The position numbers and the translations under genes are program-made. The notes below the pieces were generated by a model. It was not told where the DNA came from, did no database searches, and saw nothing but the letters and a program-made list of their open reading frames with translations. Of a DNA stretch of 64,000 nt, positions 1 through 7,053 are shown in pieces (the stretch's first letter is position 1; the number at the start of each line of letters is the position of its first letter). This DNA is from Avoscillospira_A sp052117125 (GTDB taxonomy: Bacteria > Bacillota > Clostridia > Oscillospirales > Oscillospiraceae), in contig NZ_JBQKJT010000010.1 of the NCBI RefSeq assembly GCF_052117125.1, positions 1-64,000 of the forward strand, in the 5' to 3' direction.

Positions 1-215
<215 letters not shown>

Positions 216-441
216 TGGTATCAAAACGACTCTTTCAAGCCGATTCAATCAATCATTCCATCAAGTATTTGCTCTAGCAATTACTCAAGAAATTTCGTTG
301 GCTAAATCTTGTACTTTGAACAAAATTTATCCGCCAGTTTTACGAAACTGGCAAAATCAATTGTCCAAGGTGCTTCGTCATGTTTTCGCGTTGTTTAATT
401 TACAAGGTACACACACCGCTGAGCGGTCGTTCGTGAGATTC
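216..441 (-). other. rrn leader region, no coding sequence
   Basis: This is the transcribed leader between the most proximal rrn promoter and the 16S gene on the minus strand. It is AT-rich. It contains a small hairpin (GCCAGTTT at 333-340 with AAACTGGC at 345-352) and an ACCTTGTAAATTAAACAA-like stretch of the kind common in clostridial rRNA leaders. Open frames here overlap rRNA or promoter signals and have no ribosome binding sites, so they are not called as genes. Confidence 0.7.
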
Positions 442-470
442 ATTTTATCACAACTTTTTACGTTTGTCAA
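442..470 (-). promoter_or_regulatory. rrn promoter P1 (proximal)
   Basis: Minus strand: -35 TTGACA (470-465), 17-nt spacer, -10 TAAAAT (447-442). Near-consensus sigma-A promoter pointing into the 16S gene; closest of three tandem promoters. Confidence 0.88.
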
Positions 471-492
471 GAACTTTTTTCAAAGTTTTTTC
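461..492 (+). repeat. 32-bp direct repeat, copy 1 (rrn UP/-35 region)
   Basis: The bases at 461-492 are identical to 581-612. The unit starts CGTTTGTCAAGAAC and ends CAAAGTTTTTTC. On the minus strand it supplies an A-tract upstream (UP-like) element followed by the TTGACA -35 box, so the repeat duplicates a promoter's upstream half. Confidence 0.9.
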
Positions 493-561
493 AAACTTTC
501 AAGCCGTTTTCCAGTGAACTTCTCACTTTTTGTCGTTCGCGCCGTCCGGCGGAACTCGTTT

Positions 562-590
562 ATCTTACCACAGAGGAACTCGTTTGTCAA
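562..590 (-). promoter_or_regulatory. rrn promoter P2
   Basis: Minus strand: -35 TTGACA (590-585), 17-nt spacer, -10 TAAGAT (567-562). It lies exactly 120 bp upstream of P1. Its -35 region sits in the same 32-bp repeat as that of P1. Confidence 0.85.
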
Positions 591-612
591 GAACTTTTTT
601 CAAAGTTTTTTC
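581..612 (+). repeat. 32-bp direct repeat, copy 2 (rrn UP/-35 region)
   Basis: Identical to 461-492, offset by 120 bp. It carries the -35 and upstream A-tract of rrn promoter P2. An additional short repeat (GGAACTCGTTT at 551-561 and 576-586) lies beside it. Confidence 0.9.
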
Positions 613-665
613 GGAGTTCTTACTGGCCGCTTTCATCGGAACCGCTGTCCCTCAAGCGCTTGCAT

Positions 666-694
666 ATAACATCAGACCGTCCATCATTTGTCAA
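666..694 (-). promoter_or_regulatory. rrn promoter P3 (distal, weaker)
   Basis: Minus strand: -35 TTGACA (694-689) with a TGTTAT hexamer 17 nt downstream (671-666). TTATAT at 669-664 is an alternative -10 with a 19-nt spacer. The -35 is followed upstream by the same kind of T-tract seen at P1 and P2, read on the plus strand. Confidence 0.55.
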
Positions 695-839
695 CAACTT
701 TTTTTAAAATTCGACGTTTTTATTTGCTGCTTTCTTTTTTTATATTGTAACCGTGGTCATTTTGGCGGTTGCGCCTGTTTTAAAAGTGTGTTATTCTAAA
801 TTGGTAACAAATCGTAACCTTTTAAACTGGAGGGATTTT

Positions 840-1772
840 ATGAGGCGATTGGCTGCACGGCTTTGTCTTTTGCTGCTCTCTCTGGCGCTTCTTGCTTGTT
901 CAGCTGCGGCGGCCTCGATCAAGGTGACGGTTCGCGGCGTTCCTGTGATATGGAACGGCGCGGCGCCTTACATCAACGATCAAAACATTACACTGACGCC
1001 GGTACGGGATGTGGCGGAAGCCATGGGGCTGACGGTACGCTGGGTACAAGCACAACAGATGGTAGAACTGTCCCGTACCTATACGCCCGACAATTCCGTA
1101 TATCAGGCAGAGCTGCAATCAGGACAAAAGGAATTCATTGCTTCCCGCACCGTTTCCCTATGGATTGGCCGCAACACCTTTTCAGTCGCCAATCAGTACG
1201 CCCTCTATGATGGCCGTACCATCGTCAACACTCGCACAGGCCAGACGAACAGTACATTTATTGCCGCCCCGGTGGTGCGCGACGGTCAGACCTTTGTGGC
1301 CATTCGGCCGGTGGCTGAACAGTTTGGTTTTGATGTGCTGTGGGACCAGACCTCCCAAACGGTCCGTATTGTCAACGGTCTGGCTTCGGACTGGGGCTAT
1401 GCCTGGACCGTCACGCAGGATGGAACCGGCGGGCTGCTGGTTGGCATCCACTCCCCGGTGAATCTGGTGAACGCCACCATTACAGGCATCACAGTGAAAA
1501 GCACCACGGCTCGCAGCGGTTCCGACGGCAATCGCTCCATTCGGCCCGCCACGGCTCAGGAACTCGCCACCCTACAGACTGCTGCCGGCGTGGCTCTGTT
1601 GGATGCCGTCCGGGTGGAGTATCCCTTTGCCGCCGGGGAATCCTACACCATCACCGTATCGCTACAAGTAACCAAAACCAACGGTGCTTCGGCTGCTGCC
1701 AACGGTTCCTTTCAGATCAATCTTCCCGCTTCTGACGAGGCTGCCGACTCGGACATGGCCGGGGTTTCCTGA
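840..1772 (+). CDS. Exported copper-amine-oxidase-N-like domain protein
   Basis: A 310-residue protein. The ATG at 840 follows a good Shine-Dalgarno (CTGGAGGGATTTT); longer frames upstream have none. The N-terminus is a strong signal sequence ending LLAC with Cys20, so a lipoprotein is possible, although a signal peptidase I site at AAAAS is also plausible. Residues ~25-185 hold two copies of the copper amine oxidase N-terminal type fold: ITLTPVRDVAEAMGLTVRW and, later, TFVAIRPVAEQFGFDVLWD. This fold is common in Clostridia in exported, wall-associated or ligand-binding proteins and has no amine oxidase activity. The C-terminal ~110 residues form a beta-rich region that I do not recognise. 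It stands alone, followed by a strong terminator. An envelope role is inferred. Confidence 0.85.
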   Translation: MRRLAARLCLLLLSLALLACSAAAASIKVTVRGVPVIWNGAAPYINDQNITLTPVRDVAEAMGLTVRWVQAQQMVELSRTYTPDNSVYQAELQSGQKEFIASRTVSLWIGRNTFSVANQYALYDGRTIVNTRTGQTNSTFIAAPVVRDGQTFVAIRPVAEQFGFDVLWDQTSQTVRIVNGLASDWGYAWTVTQDGTGGLLVGIHSPVNLVNATITGITVKSTTARSGSDGNRSIRPATAQELATLQTAAGVALLDAVRVEYPFAAGESYTITVSLQVTKTNGASAAANGSFQINLPASDEAADSDMAGVS

Positions 1773-1778
1773 ACAGAC

Positions 1779-1831
1779 ATTCCAAATAAATCAAGAGACG
1801 CCTTCGCGGCGTCTCTTGATTTATTTGGAAT
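1779..1831. terminator. Long perfect hairpin terminator
   Basis: The 24-nt arms at 1779-1802 and 1808-1831 are exactly complementary around a 5-nt loop. The outer part is A/T-rich, so T-rich tails exist on both strands. The arms are longer than in a usual intrinsic terminator. It ends the gene at 840-1772. Confidence 0.8.
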
Positions 1832-1956
1832 ACATCTCTCATATTTTTTCGCATATACGGGAACAAATAGGGAAAGGCGGCGTCTAACCAATCAGAAACC
1901 ACGCGGCACCGCCGCTCCCGCTTCTGGGAAACGATACACGAAAGGAATCGAGAACT

Positions 1957-3234
1957 ATGAAAAAGCTGATTGCTCTGCTGCTGGCGCTGACCCTGGTATT
2001 CTCCATGGCTGCCTGCGGCTCTAAGGAGGAGACCCCCGCCCCCGACAATAACGCCTCCAACACCGAGACCAACGACACCACCTCCGATGATACCAGTAAG
2101 GATGATGAGACAAATCCCATCGATGAGATGAATTTGACCACCGTCATGGAAGACATTCTCAAGGGTGTGGAGAACCTGCCCATGTATGAGATCATGGAAC
2201 TGACGGAGGAGAACTTTGAGTTTATGACCTTTATTCCCTATGCGGACGGCTACGAAGCGGTCTCCGCCGATGCGCTGATTGGCTCCATTGCCCACAGCGT
2301 CGTTCTGATCCGCGTTCCCGACGGCACAGACGCCGCCCAGGTAGCCGCTGATATGGAGGCCAATGCCAACCCTGCTAAATGGGTCTGCGTTACCGCCGAA
2401 GCCACCCATGTGCGTCAGCACGGCAACACCATTTTGCTGGTCATGTCCACTGTGGACACAGCCAACGCCATTCTGGTAAACTTTGATTCCCTGGCCGGTG
2501 AAGCCACACCGGAGAGCGATCTGGCTGAGGTCGTTGTTCCCGAGGAGGAGGAAGTGCCTGAGAACCTTGACGATCCCGTTGCCGCTCCTGTGGGCGGCAA
2601 TGCTGAGACGCCTGTAGCCTCCAAGCCTGACAACACCGTCAACACCAGCACCGGTTCCAACACCAACAACAGCTCCTCCAACACGAGCAGCGGTTCCAGT
2701 AACGGCTCTGGTACTGGTGCCGGCAATGGCACTGGCGGCGGCACCGGTAACGGTTCCGGCAGCGGCTCCAACACCAGCAGCAAGCCTGAAACGCCCACGC
2801 AGCCCGAAACCCCTGCCACGCCGGAGGAAAAGCCCACGGAGCCCGAGACTCCCACTACCTCTGGGACCGATCTGTCCGCTGTCCTGTCCACCGTCACCGC
2901 CGGTATTGCGGATTTGCCCATGTGCGCCAGCGACATGCTGACGGCCGACAATTTTGAAGCCTTTACCTTTATTCCCTATGCCGACGGCTACCGGGCCATC
3001 ACCGGCGACTCCCTGATCGGCTCCATTGCCCACAGTGTCGTCATTGTGGAGGTTCCCGAGGGCACCGACGCCGCCACTGTGGCCGCCGACATGAAGGCCA
3101 ACGCCAACCCCCGCAAGTGGATCTGCGTGGAAGCCGAAAGCGTCCAAACCGCTTCCAAGGGCAACCTGGCCATTTTGGTCATGGCGACCCAAGACCGGGC
3201 CGACGCCATTATTGCCAACTTCAACGCCATGTAA
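1957..3234 (+). CDS. Lipoprotein with two tandem DUF4358-like domains
   Basis: A 425-residue protein with a classical lipobox (MAAC, Cys20) and a start behind GAAAGGAATCGAGAACT. Two homologous domains, ~60-177 and ~306-425, share FIPYADGY, LIGSIAHSVV, the GTDAA block and the A(N)P(x)KW(V/I)CV block. They resemble the family known as DUF4358, found as single-domain lipoproteins in Clostridia. The linker (~178-305) is Ser/Asn/Gly-rich and then Thr/Pro/Glu-rich, like a wall-spanning spacer. A signal-anchored extracytoplasmic role is therefore seen; the biochemical function is unknown. It sits upstream of an O-acylation gene pair but is separated from it by a terminator, so co-transcription is not implied. 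The internal duplication is clear at protein level and diverged at DNA level, so it is old. Confidence 0.85.
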   Translation: MKKLIALLLALTLVFSMAACGSKEETPAPDNNASNTETNDTTSDDTSKDDETNPIDEMNLTTVMEDILKGVENLPMYEIMELTEENFEFMTFIPYADGYEAVSADALIGSIAHSVVLIRVPDGTDAAQVAADMEANANPAKWVCVTAEATHVRQHGNTILLVMSTVDTANAILVNFDSLAGEATPESDLAEVVVPEEEEVPENLDDPVAAPVGGNAETPVASKPDNTVNTSTGSNTNNSSSNTSSGSSNGSGTGAGNGTGGGTGNGSGSGSNTSSKPETPTQPETPATPEEKPTEPETPTTSGTDLSAVLSTVTAGIADLPMCASDMLTADNFEAFTFIPYADGYRAITGDSLIGSIAHSVVIVEVPEGTDAATVAADMKANANPRKWICVEAESVQTASKGNLAILVMATQDRADAIIANFNAM

Positions 3235-3245
3235 TCGACCCTTTG

Positions 3246-3278
3246 ACCGGGCGCACCGAACCGGTGCGCCCGGTTTTT
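3246..3278 (+). terminator. Intrinsic terminator
   Basis: A 12-bp stem (ACCGGGCGCACC at 3246-3257 with GGTGCGCCCGGT at 3263-3274) followed by TTTTT. It ends the lipoprotein gene. Confidence 0.9.
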
Positions 3279-3314
3279 GCGTCCAAAATGAATTTGCAAT
3301 CGAGGTGACTGCCC

Positions 3315-4709
3315 ATGCTGTTTTCCAGCATAACCTTTCTATACGGCTTTCTGCCCCTGACGCTGGCCCTGTATTTTCTGGCGCCCAAGTCGTGGCGCAA
3401 CGGCGTACTGTTGGCGGCCAGCCTGTTGTTTTACTTTTTTGGAGAGCCCGTTTACGTCTCTTTGCTGCTGATTTCCTCCATCAGTGATTACTGCTGGTCC
3501 CTGCTCATTGAAAAGCACCGGGACCAACCCAAGCGGACGCGCCTCTATCTGATCGCTTCCATCGTCATCAATTTGGGCCTTTTGGGATTCTTCAAGTATA
3601 CCGACTTCCTGATCGGCACGGTCAATGATCTGCTGGGTACCGCCATTCCCCTGACCGGCATACCTCTGCCCATCGGAATCAGCTTTTTTACCTTCCAGAC
3701 CATGTCCTATACCATCGACGTGTACCGGGGCCGGGCCTCGGCACAACGGAATCTTGCCACCTTTGCCACGTTTGTCTGTCTGTTTCCCCAGCTGATTGCC
3801 GGTCCCATTGTTCGGTACACAGATGTGGCCGCCGAACTGGAACACCGTAAAAGCACGCTGGAGGGCGTCGCCCTGGGTCTGCGGCGCTTTGCCTTTGGCC
3901 TGGGCAAAAAAGTTTTACTGGCTAACGCCATGGGTGAGCTATGCACCGCTTTCCGAGACGCCCAAAGCCAGAGCGTTCTGTTCTTCTGGCTGTATGCCGT
4001 GGCCTTTTCCCTGCAAATCTACTTCGATTTCTCCGGCTATTCCGACATGGCCATCGGCCTGGGCCGCATATTCGGTTTCCAGTTCCCGGAGAATTTCAAT
4101 TACCCCTTTATTTCCAAATCCATCACGGAGTTTTGGCGCCGCTGGCATATGACCCTGGGCAGCTGGTTCCGCGACTACGTCTATATTCCCCTGGGCGGCA
4201 ACCGTTGCTCCAAAGCGAAATGGCTGCGGAATTTGGCGGTCGTCTGGCTGCTGACCGGTTTGTGGCACGGCGCAAGCTGGAACTTTGTCCTCTGGGGCGC
4301 GCTGTTTGGCGTGCTGCTGATGATTGAAAAGCTGTGGTTGGGGAACCTTCTGGAAAAACTGCCCGCTGTGGTACGCCATCTCTATGTGGTATTCCTGGTA
4401 ATCATCAGTTTTGTGATTTTCAACGCCGACGGTCTGGCCGGTGTGCTGACCGATGTGGGCGGACTGTTTGGTGCGGGCGGACTGCCGCTCTATACCAGCG
4501 AGGCCCTCTACTATCTGCGCAGCTACGGTGTACTGCTGGTGGTCTGCCTGATTGCCGCCCTGCCTCTGGGCAAGCGCTGCTATGAGCGCGTCCAGAACAG
4601 CAAGATTATGACCGTTTTGGAGCCTGCGGCCGTTGCCGCTTTGCTGGTGGCCGTAACGGCCAGTCTGGTGGACGGTTCCTTTAACCCCTTCCTCTATTTC
4701 CGTTTCTAA
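3315..4709 (+). CDS. MBOAT-family O-acyltransferase (AlgI/DltB-like)
   Basis: A 464-residue polytopic membrane protein. The ATG at 3315 has GAGGTGA eight bases upstream. Hallmarks of the AlgI/PatA/DltB branch of MBOAT enzymes are visible: SITEFWRRWHMTLGSWFRDY around residues 268-287 (His278) and GLWHGASWNF around 315-324 (His318, the invariant active-site histidine). Such proteins pass acetyl groups across the membrane to a partner that esterifies an extracellular glycan. The next gene, 11 nt downstream, encodes a DHHW-type partner, which makes a two-gene O-acetylation cassette. No dlt or alginate genes are nearby, so the substrate glycan is unknown. Confidence 0.92.
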   Translation: MLFSSITFLYGFLPLTLALYFLAPKSWRNGVLLAASLLFYFFGEPVYVSLLLISSISDYCWSLLIEKHRDQPKRTRLYLIASIVINLGLLGFFKYTDFLIGTVNDLLGTAIPLTGIPLPIGISFFTFQTMSYTIDVYRGRASAQRNLATFATFVCLFPQLIAGPIVRYTDVAAELEHRKSTLEGVALGLRRFAFGLGKKVLLANAMGELCTAFRDAQSQSVLFFWLYAVAFSLQIYFDFSGYSDMAIGLGRIFGFQFPENFNYPFISKSITEFWRRWHMTLGSWFRDYVYIPLGGNRCSKAKWLRNLAVVWLLTGLWHGASWNFVLWGALFGVLLMIEKLWLGNLLEKLPAVVRHLYVVFLVIISFVIFNADGLAGVLTDVGGLFGAGGLPLYTSEALYYLRSYGVLLVVCLIAALPLGKRCYERVQNSKIMTVLEPAAVAALLVAVTASLVDGSFNPFLYFRF

Positions 4710-4720
4710 GGAGGTACGCC

Positions 4721-5821
4721 ATGCAGAAAGTCAAATATATTGCCATTGCGGCCGTCTCCTTTGTGATGCTCTTCGGCATTGCCGTCTGGCATCTGATTTT
4801 GCCCGATCAGGAAACCTCCCGGTCGGAACGGCGCACTCTGGCCCAGGCGCCGGCCCTGACGGCGGAGGGCATTTTCTCCGGCGACTATATGAAAGCGCTG
4901 GAAACGTATCTGTTGGACCAGTTTCCCGGCCGGGACGGCTGGCGGACCATCAAAGCTGTGACTCGTTTTGATCTGTTCCGGCAGCTGGACAACAACGACG
5001 TCTATCTGGTAGGCGACAGCGTCTTTAAGATGGAATACCCGCTGAAAGAAGAGCAGGTGGCTTACGCCGCCAACAAGATCAATGAGGTGGTCTCCACCTA
5101 TGTGCCCAGCGACCGGATTTACTATTCCATTGTGCCCGACAAGAATTACTTTGTAGCCGAGGCACACGGCTATCCCCATTTGGACTATGACCGTCTGGTG
5201 GAGATCATGACCTCCACCGTCAACGGCCAGTATCTGGACATCCTGGATCTGCTTTCGGTGGACGATTACTACCGCACCGACACCCATTGGAATCAGCCCG
5301 ACATTGTAGGCATCGCCCAGTTCCTGGCCGACGGCATGGGGTTGGGCGTCAGCCTGACGCCGGAGGGCGGCTATACAGAGAATACCCTCTCCCCCTTTTA
5401 CGGCGTCTACTGCGGCCAGTCGGCCTTGCCGGTAGAACCGGATGTGCTGACGTACCTGACCTCCGATGCCACCAACGCCGCCTCCATGACCGGTGTGGAA
5501 TTCGAGGGCAAATGGCCCGTATACACCACCACCAAGTTTGACGGAATGGACGGCTATGACGTCTTTGCCGGCGGCGCCCAGGCGGTACTGACAATTGAAA
5601 GTCCCCTGGCCAAGACTGACCGGGAATTGGTGATTTTCCGGGACTCCTACGGCAGCAGCATCTCTCCCCTGTTTCTGGAGGGCTACGCCAAGGTGACCCT
5701 CATCGACTTGCGGTATATTGCCGCCAAGCTGCTGCCGGACTTCGTGGAGCTGAACGAAAATCAGGACGTCTTGTTCCTCTACTCCACCAGTCTGCTGAAC
5801 TCCGGTATGCTTTTGAAATAA
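4721..5821 (+). CDS. DHHW/AlgX-like SGNH-type protein, partner of MBOAT
   Basis: A 366-residue protein with an N-terminal membrane anchor (residues ~5-27) behind a strong AAGGAGG site. YRTDTHWN (Asp187, His189, Trp190) is the Asp-x-His-Trp signature of the DHHW/AlgX-AlgJ superfamily, and VIFRDSYGSS (Asp308, Ser309) provides the probable nucleophile serine block near the C-terminus. These extracytoplasmic enzymes accept acyl groups from an MBOAT protein and transfer them to a secreted or wall glycan. It is encoded 11 nt after the MBOAT gene and the pair ends at a terminator. The role is from family and context; the acceptor is not known. Confidence 0.88.
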   Translation: MQKVKYIAIAAVSFVMLFGIAVWHLILPDQETSRSERRTLAQAPALTAEGIFSGDYMKALETYLLDQFPGRDGWRTIKAVTRFDLFRQLDNNDVYLVGDSVFKMEYPLKEEQVAYAANKINEVVSTYVPSDRIYYSIVPDKNYFVAEAHGYPHLDYDRLVEIMTSTVNGQYLDILDLLSVDDYYRTDTHWNQPDIVGIAQFLADGMGLGVSLTPEGGYTENTLSPFYGVYCGQSALPVEPDVLTYLTSDATNAASMTGVEFEGKWPVYTTTKFDGMDGYDVFAGGAQAVLTIESPLAKTDRELVIFRDSYGSSISPLFLEGYAKVTLIDLRYIAAKLLPDFVELNENQDVLFLYSTSLLNSGMLLK

Positions 5822-5864
5822 TGCAATTTGCTATAGCTTCCAGCAGATAGGATACCAAAAAATT

Positions 5865-5906
5865 ACGGGATCGCCCACAGTCCAATGTGGGTGATCCCGT
5901 TTTTTT
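5865..5906. terminator. Bidirectional terminator between convergent genes
   Basis: Stem 5865-5879 (ACGGGATCGCCCACA) pairs with 5886-5900 with one wobble, followed by T7 on the plus strand. An A-rich stretch precedes it, so it can also act on the minus strand, where the last codons of the SepF-like gene reach it. Confidence 0.85.
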
Positions 5907-6225
5907 ATGGATTTTGTGGGTCTTGGTCGTCCAGATCGGCTGTGGTGTCGAGAATCGCGATGATCTGCCAGCGTCCAGACCGCTGCACCATGCCGCCCAG
6001 AGCAAACACCACGCCGGAGAGAAAATAGAGAATCCGGTTGGCCGCCATGGTATCCAGTCGCTCCAACCGCACCTCCACCGCACCGTAACGCATCAGCTCC
6101 TGGGCAATGTGCGCGACTTCTTCATAACGCTTCGGACAGCTTTTAATCGGGTGCTTTCTGGTCCAGCGTCTCATGGATATGACGTTATCTCGCTCCAACG
6201 GTCTGGCCGCTGTCTCTCGCTCCAT
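5905..6225 (-). CDS. SepF-like protein (DUF552)
   Basis: A 106-residue protein. ATG at 6225 lies six bases after AAGGAGG; a TTG two codons upstream overlaps that site and is less likely. An extended -10 (TGGTATAAT, reading 6270-6262) is about 40 bases upstream. The central part resembles the C-terminal domain of SepF, the cytoplasmic anchor of the FtsZ ring: VEVRLERLDTMAANRILYFL followed by SGVVFALGG and Q, against the family pattern V-x-N-L-x-x-(L/M)-(D/E)-x2-A-x-R-(I/V)-x2-F-(L/V)-SG-x-V-(F/Y)-(A/G)-L-x-G. The N-terminus is short and arginine-rich and lacks an obvious amphipathic membrane helix. It is not in the usual ylm/div cluster, so it may be a second, specialised copy. Its function is inferred only from similarity. 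Confidence 0.72.
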   Translation of the reverse strand: MERETAARPLERDNVISMRRWTRKHPIKSCPKRYEEVAHIAQELMRYGAVEVRLERLDTMAANRILYFLSGVVFALGGMVQRSGRWQIIAILDTTADLDDQDPQNP

Positions 6226-6431
6226 ACCCAACCTCCTTCTCCCGGCTCTGAGACTAGACTCATTATACCATTGCCATAAAACACCTGGGCCGATTCTGCA
6301 AAATCTGTCGATTTTTGCGCAGAATCAGCCCGCATATAAAAGAAGTAATTCCCTGTCAACATCTGTTTTGCAGGATTGCATCTTTACCTCTCTGGTTCAC
6401 TGGTGTATACTCAAAAAAAGAGGTGATTAAC

Positions 6432-6644
6432 ATGGCGACAAGTAGACCCAGATATACGGTGTCTGTGGACAACGACCTTTTTCAAAAAATTGAGGACTTT
6501 CGGTATGAGCGGCGATACCAAACCCGTTCCGAAGCAACGGTAGAGTTAATCCGATTGGGTCTTGCGTCCCTGGAAAAAGAACGCAGCGCGGAAAAACAGT
6601 CCCAGAACACAAACGCCGACACGATGGATTCCTCCAAAGCATAA
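6432..6644 (+). CDS. Ribbon-helix-helix (CopG/Arc-like) protein
   Basis: A 70-residue protein. ATG at 6432 follows AAAGAGGTGATTAAC. A promoter TTTACC (6383-6388), 17 nt, TATACT (6406-6411) fits closely. Residues ~7-45 show the ribbon-helix-helix pattern: a beta strand RYTVSVDNDLFQKIEDF, then a helix RYERRYQTRSEATVELIRLG. The tail is polar and Asn/Ser-rich. Such proteins bind DNA as dimers, often as antitoxins or small regulators. There is no toxin-like gene next to it: the next gene is a riboswitch-controlled symporter. The target is unknown. Confidence 0.8.
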   Translation: MATSRPRYTVSVDNDLFQKIEDFRYERRYQTRSEATVELIRLGLASLEKERSAEKQSQNTNADTMDSSKA

Positions 6645-6794
6645 GCGCTTTTCCTGGAGGATTGGGCAATTTTACCCGCATGAAATCGGAGGCAGCATTT
6701 GCTCCTCAATCTTTTGTATAAATTTTACAAAATACACTGGAAATCCAACCACGTTTATGCTATACTAATACCAATCAAATATCTGAAACTGGAT

Positions 6795-6917
6795 GCAATG
6801 CGCTGAGTGCCGCCAGAGGCGGCAGCGGGAGAACCAATTTTGGGGTGAATCGGCTGTAGCCGACGGGAACTTCCTTTTCCGAACCCGACAGCTAATCTCG
6901 TAAGCGGAGGAAGGTCG
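6795..6917 (+). promoter_or_regulatory. Cyclic di-AMP riboswitch (ydaO/yuaA type)
   Basis: Conserved blocks of the ydaO class are present in order: a GC-rich first stem with GCCGCC/GGCGGC, GGGAGAACCAA, GGGGTGAATC, and the highly conserved CGAACCCGACAGCTAA with CTCGTAAGC. A TATACT -10 box at 6761-6766 lies just upstream. A terminator-like hairpin at 6971-7010 follows. By family knowledge these RNAs bind c-di-AMP and usually turn expression off when the ligand is high, commonly for potassium or osmolyte transporters. The downstream gene is a sodium/solute symporter, which fits osmotic control. Confidence 0.93.
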
Positions 6918-6970
6918 ATCATTGCCAGGTCAGGAGTTCTATTCTGTGATTGGAAATTATTGGCTATTTT

Positions 6971-7010
6971 TCGCCGCCTATGCTTTGCGTAGGCGGCGAT
7001 TCCTGTTTTT
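6971..7010 (+). terminator. Riboswitch expression-platform terminator
   Basis: Ten-base arms TCGCCGCCTA (6971-6980) and TAGGCGGCGA (6990-6999), followed by TTCCTGTTTTT. It lies between the c-di-AMP aptamer and the symporter start, as expected for a transcription-attenuating platform. Confidence 0.8.
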
Positions 7011-7053
7011 GCATCCGCCGGGGCCGGTAGCGGCGGAAAGGAGCATGCAAACT

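Noticed and set aside
461..612. CRISPR array or phage attachment repeats
   Set aside because: Only two copies 120 bp apart, located at promoter -35 regions; no spacers and no cas genes anywhere in the window.
298..799. Open frames in the rrn upstream region
   Set aside because: They overlap the rrn leader and three promoters, and are rich in Phe/Ser from T-tracts.
1717..3192. 491-codon minus-strand open frame over the lipoprotein gene
   Set aside because: Glycine/valine-rich mirror of the Ser/Asn/Gly linker; it also runs through the terminator hairpin at 1779-1831.
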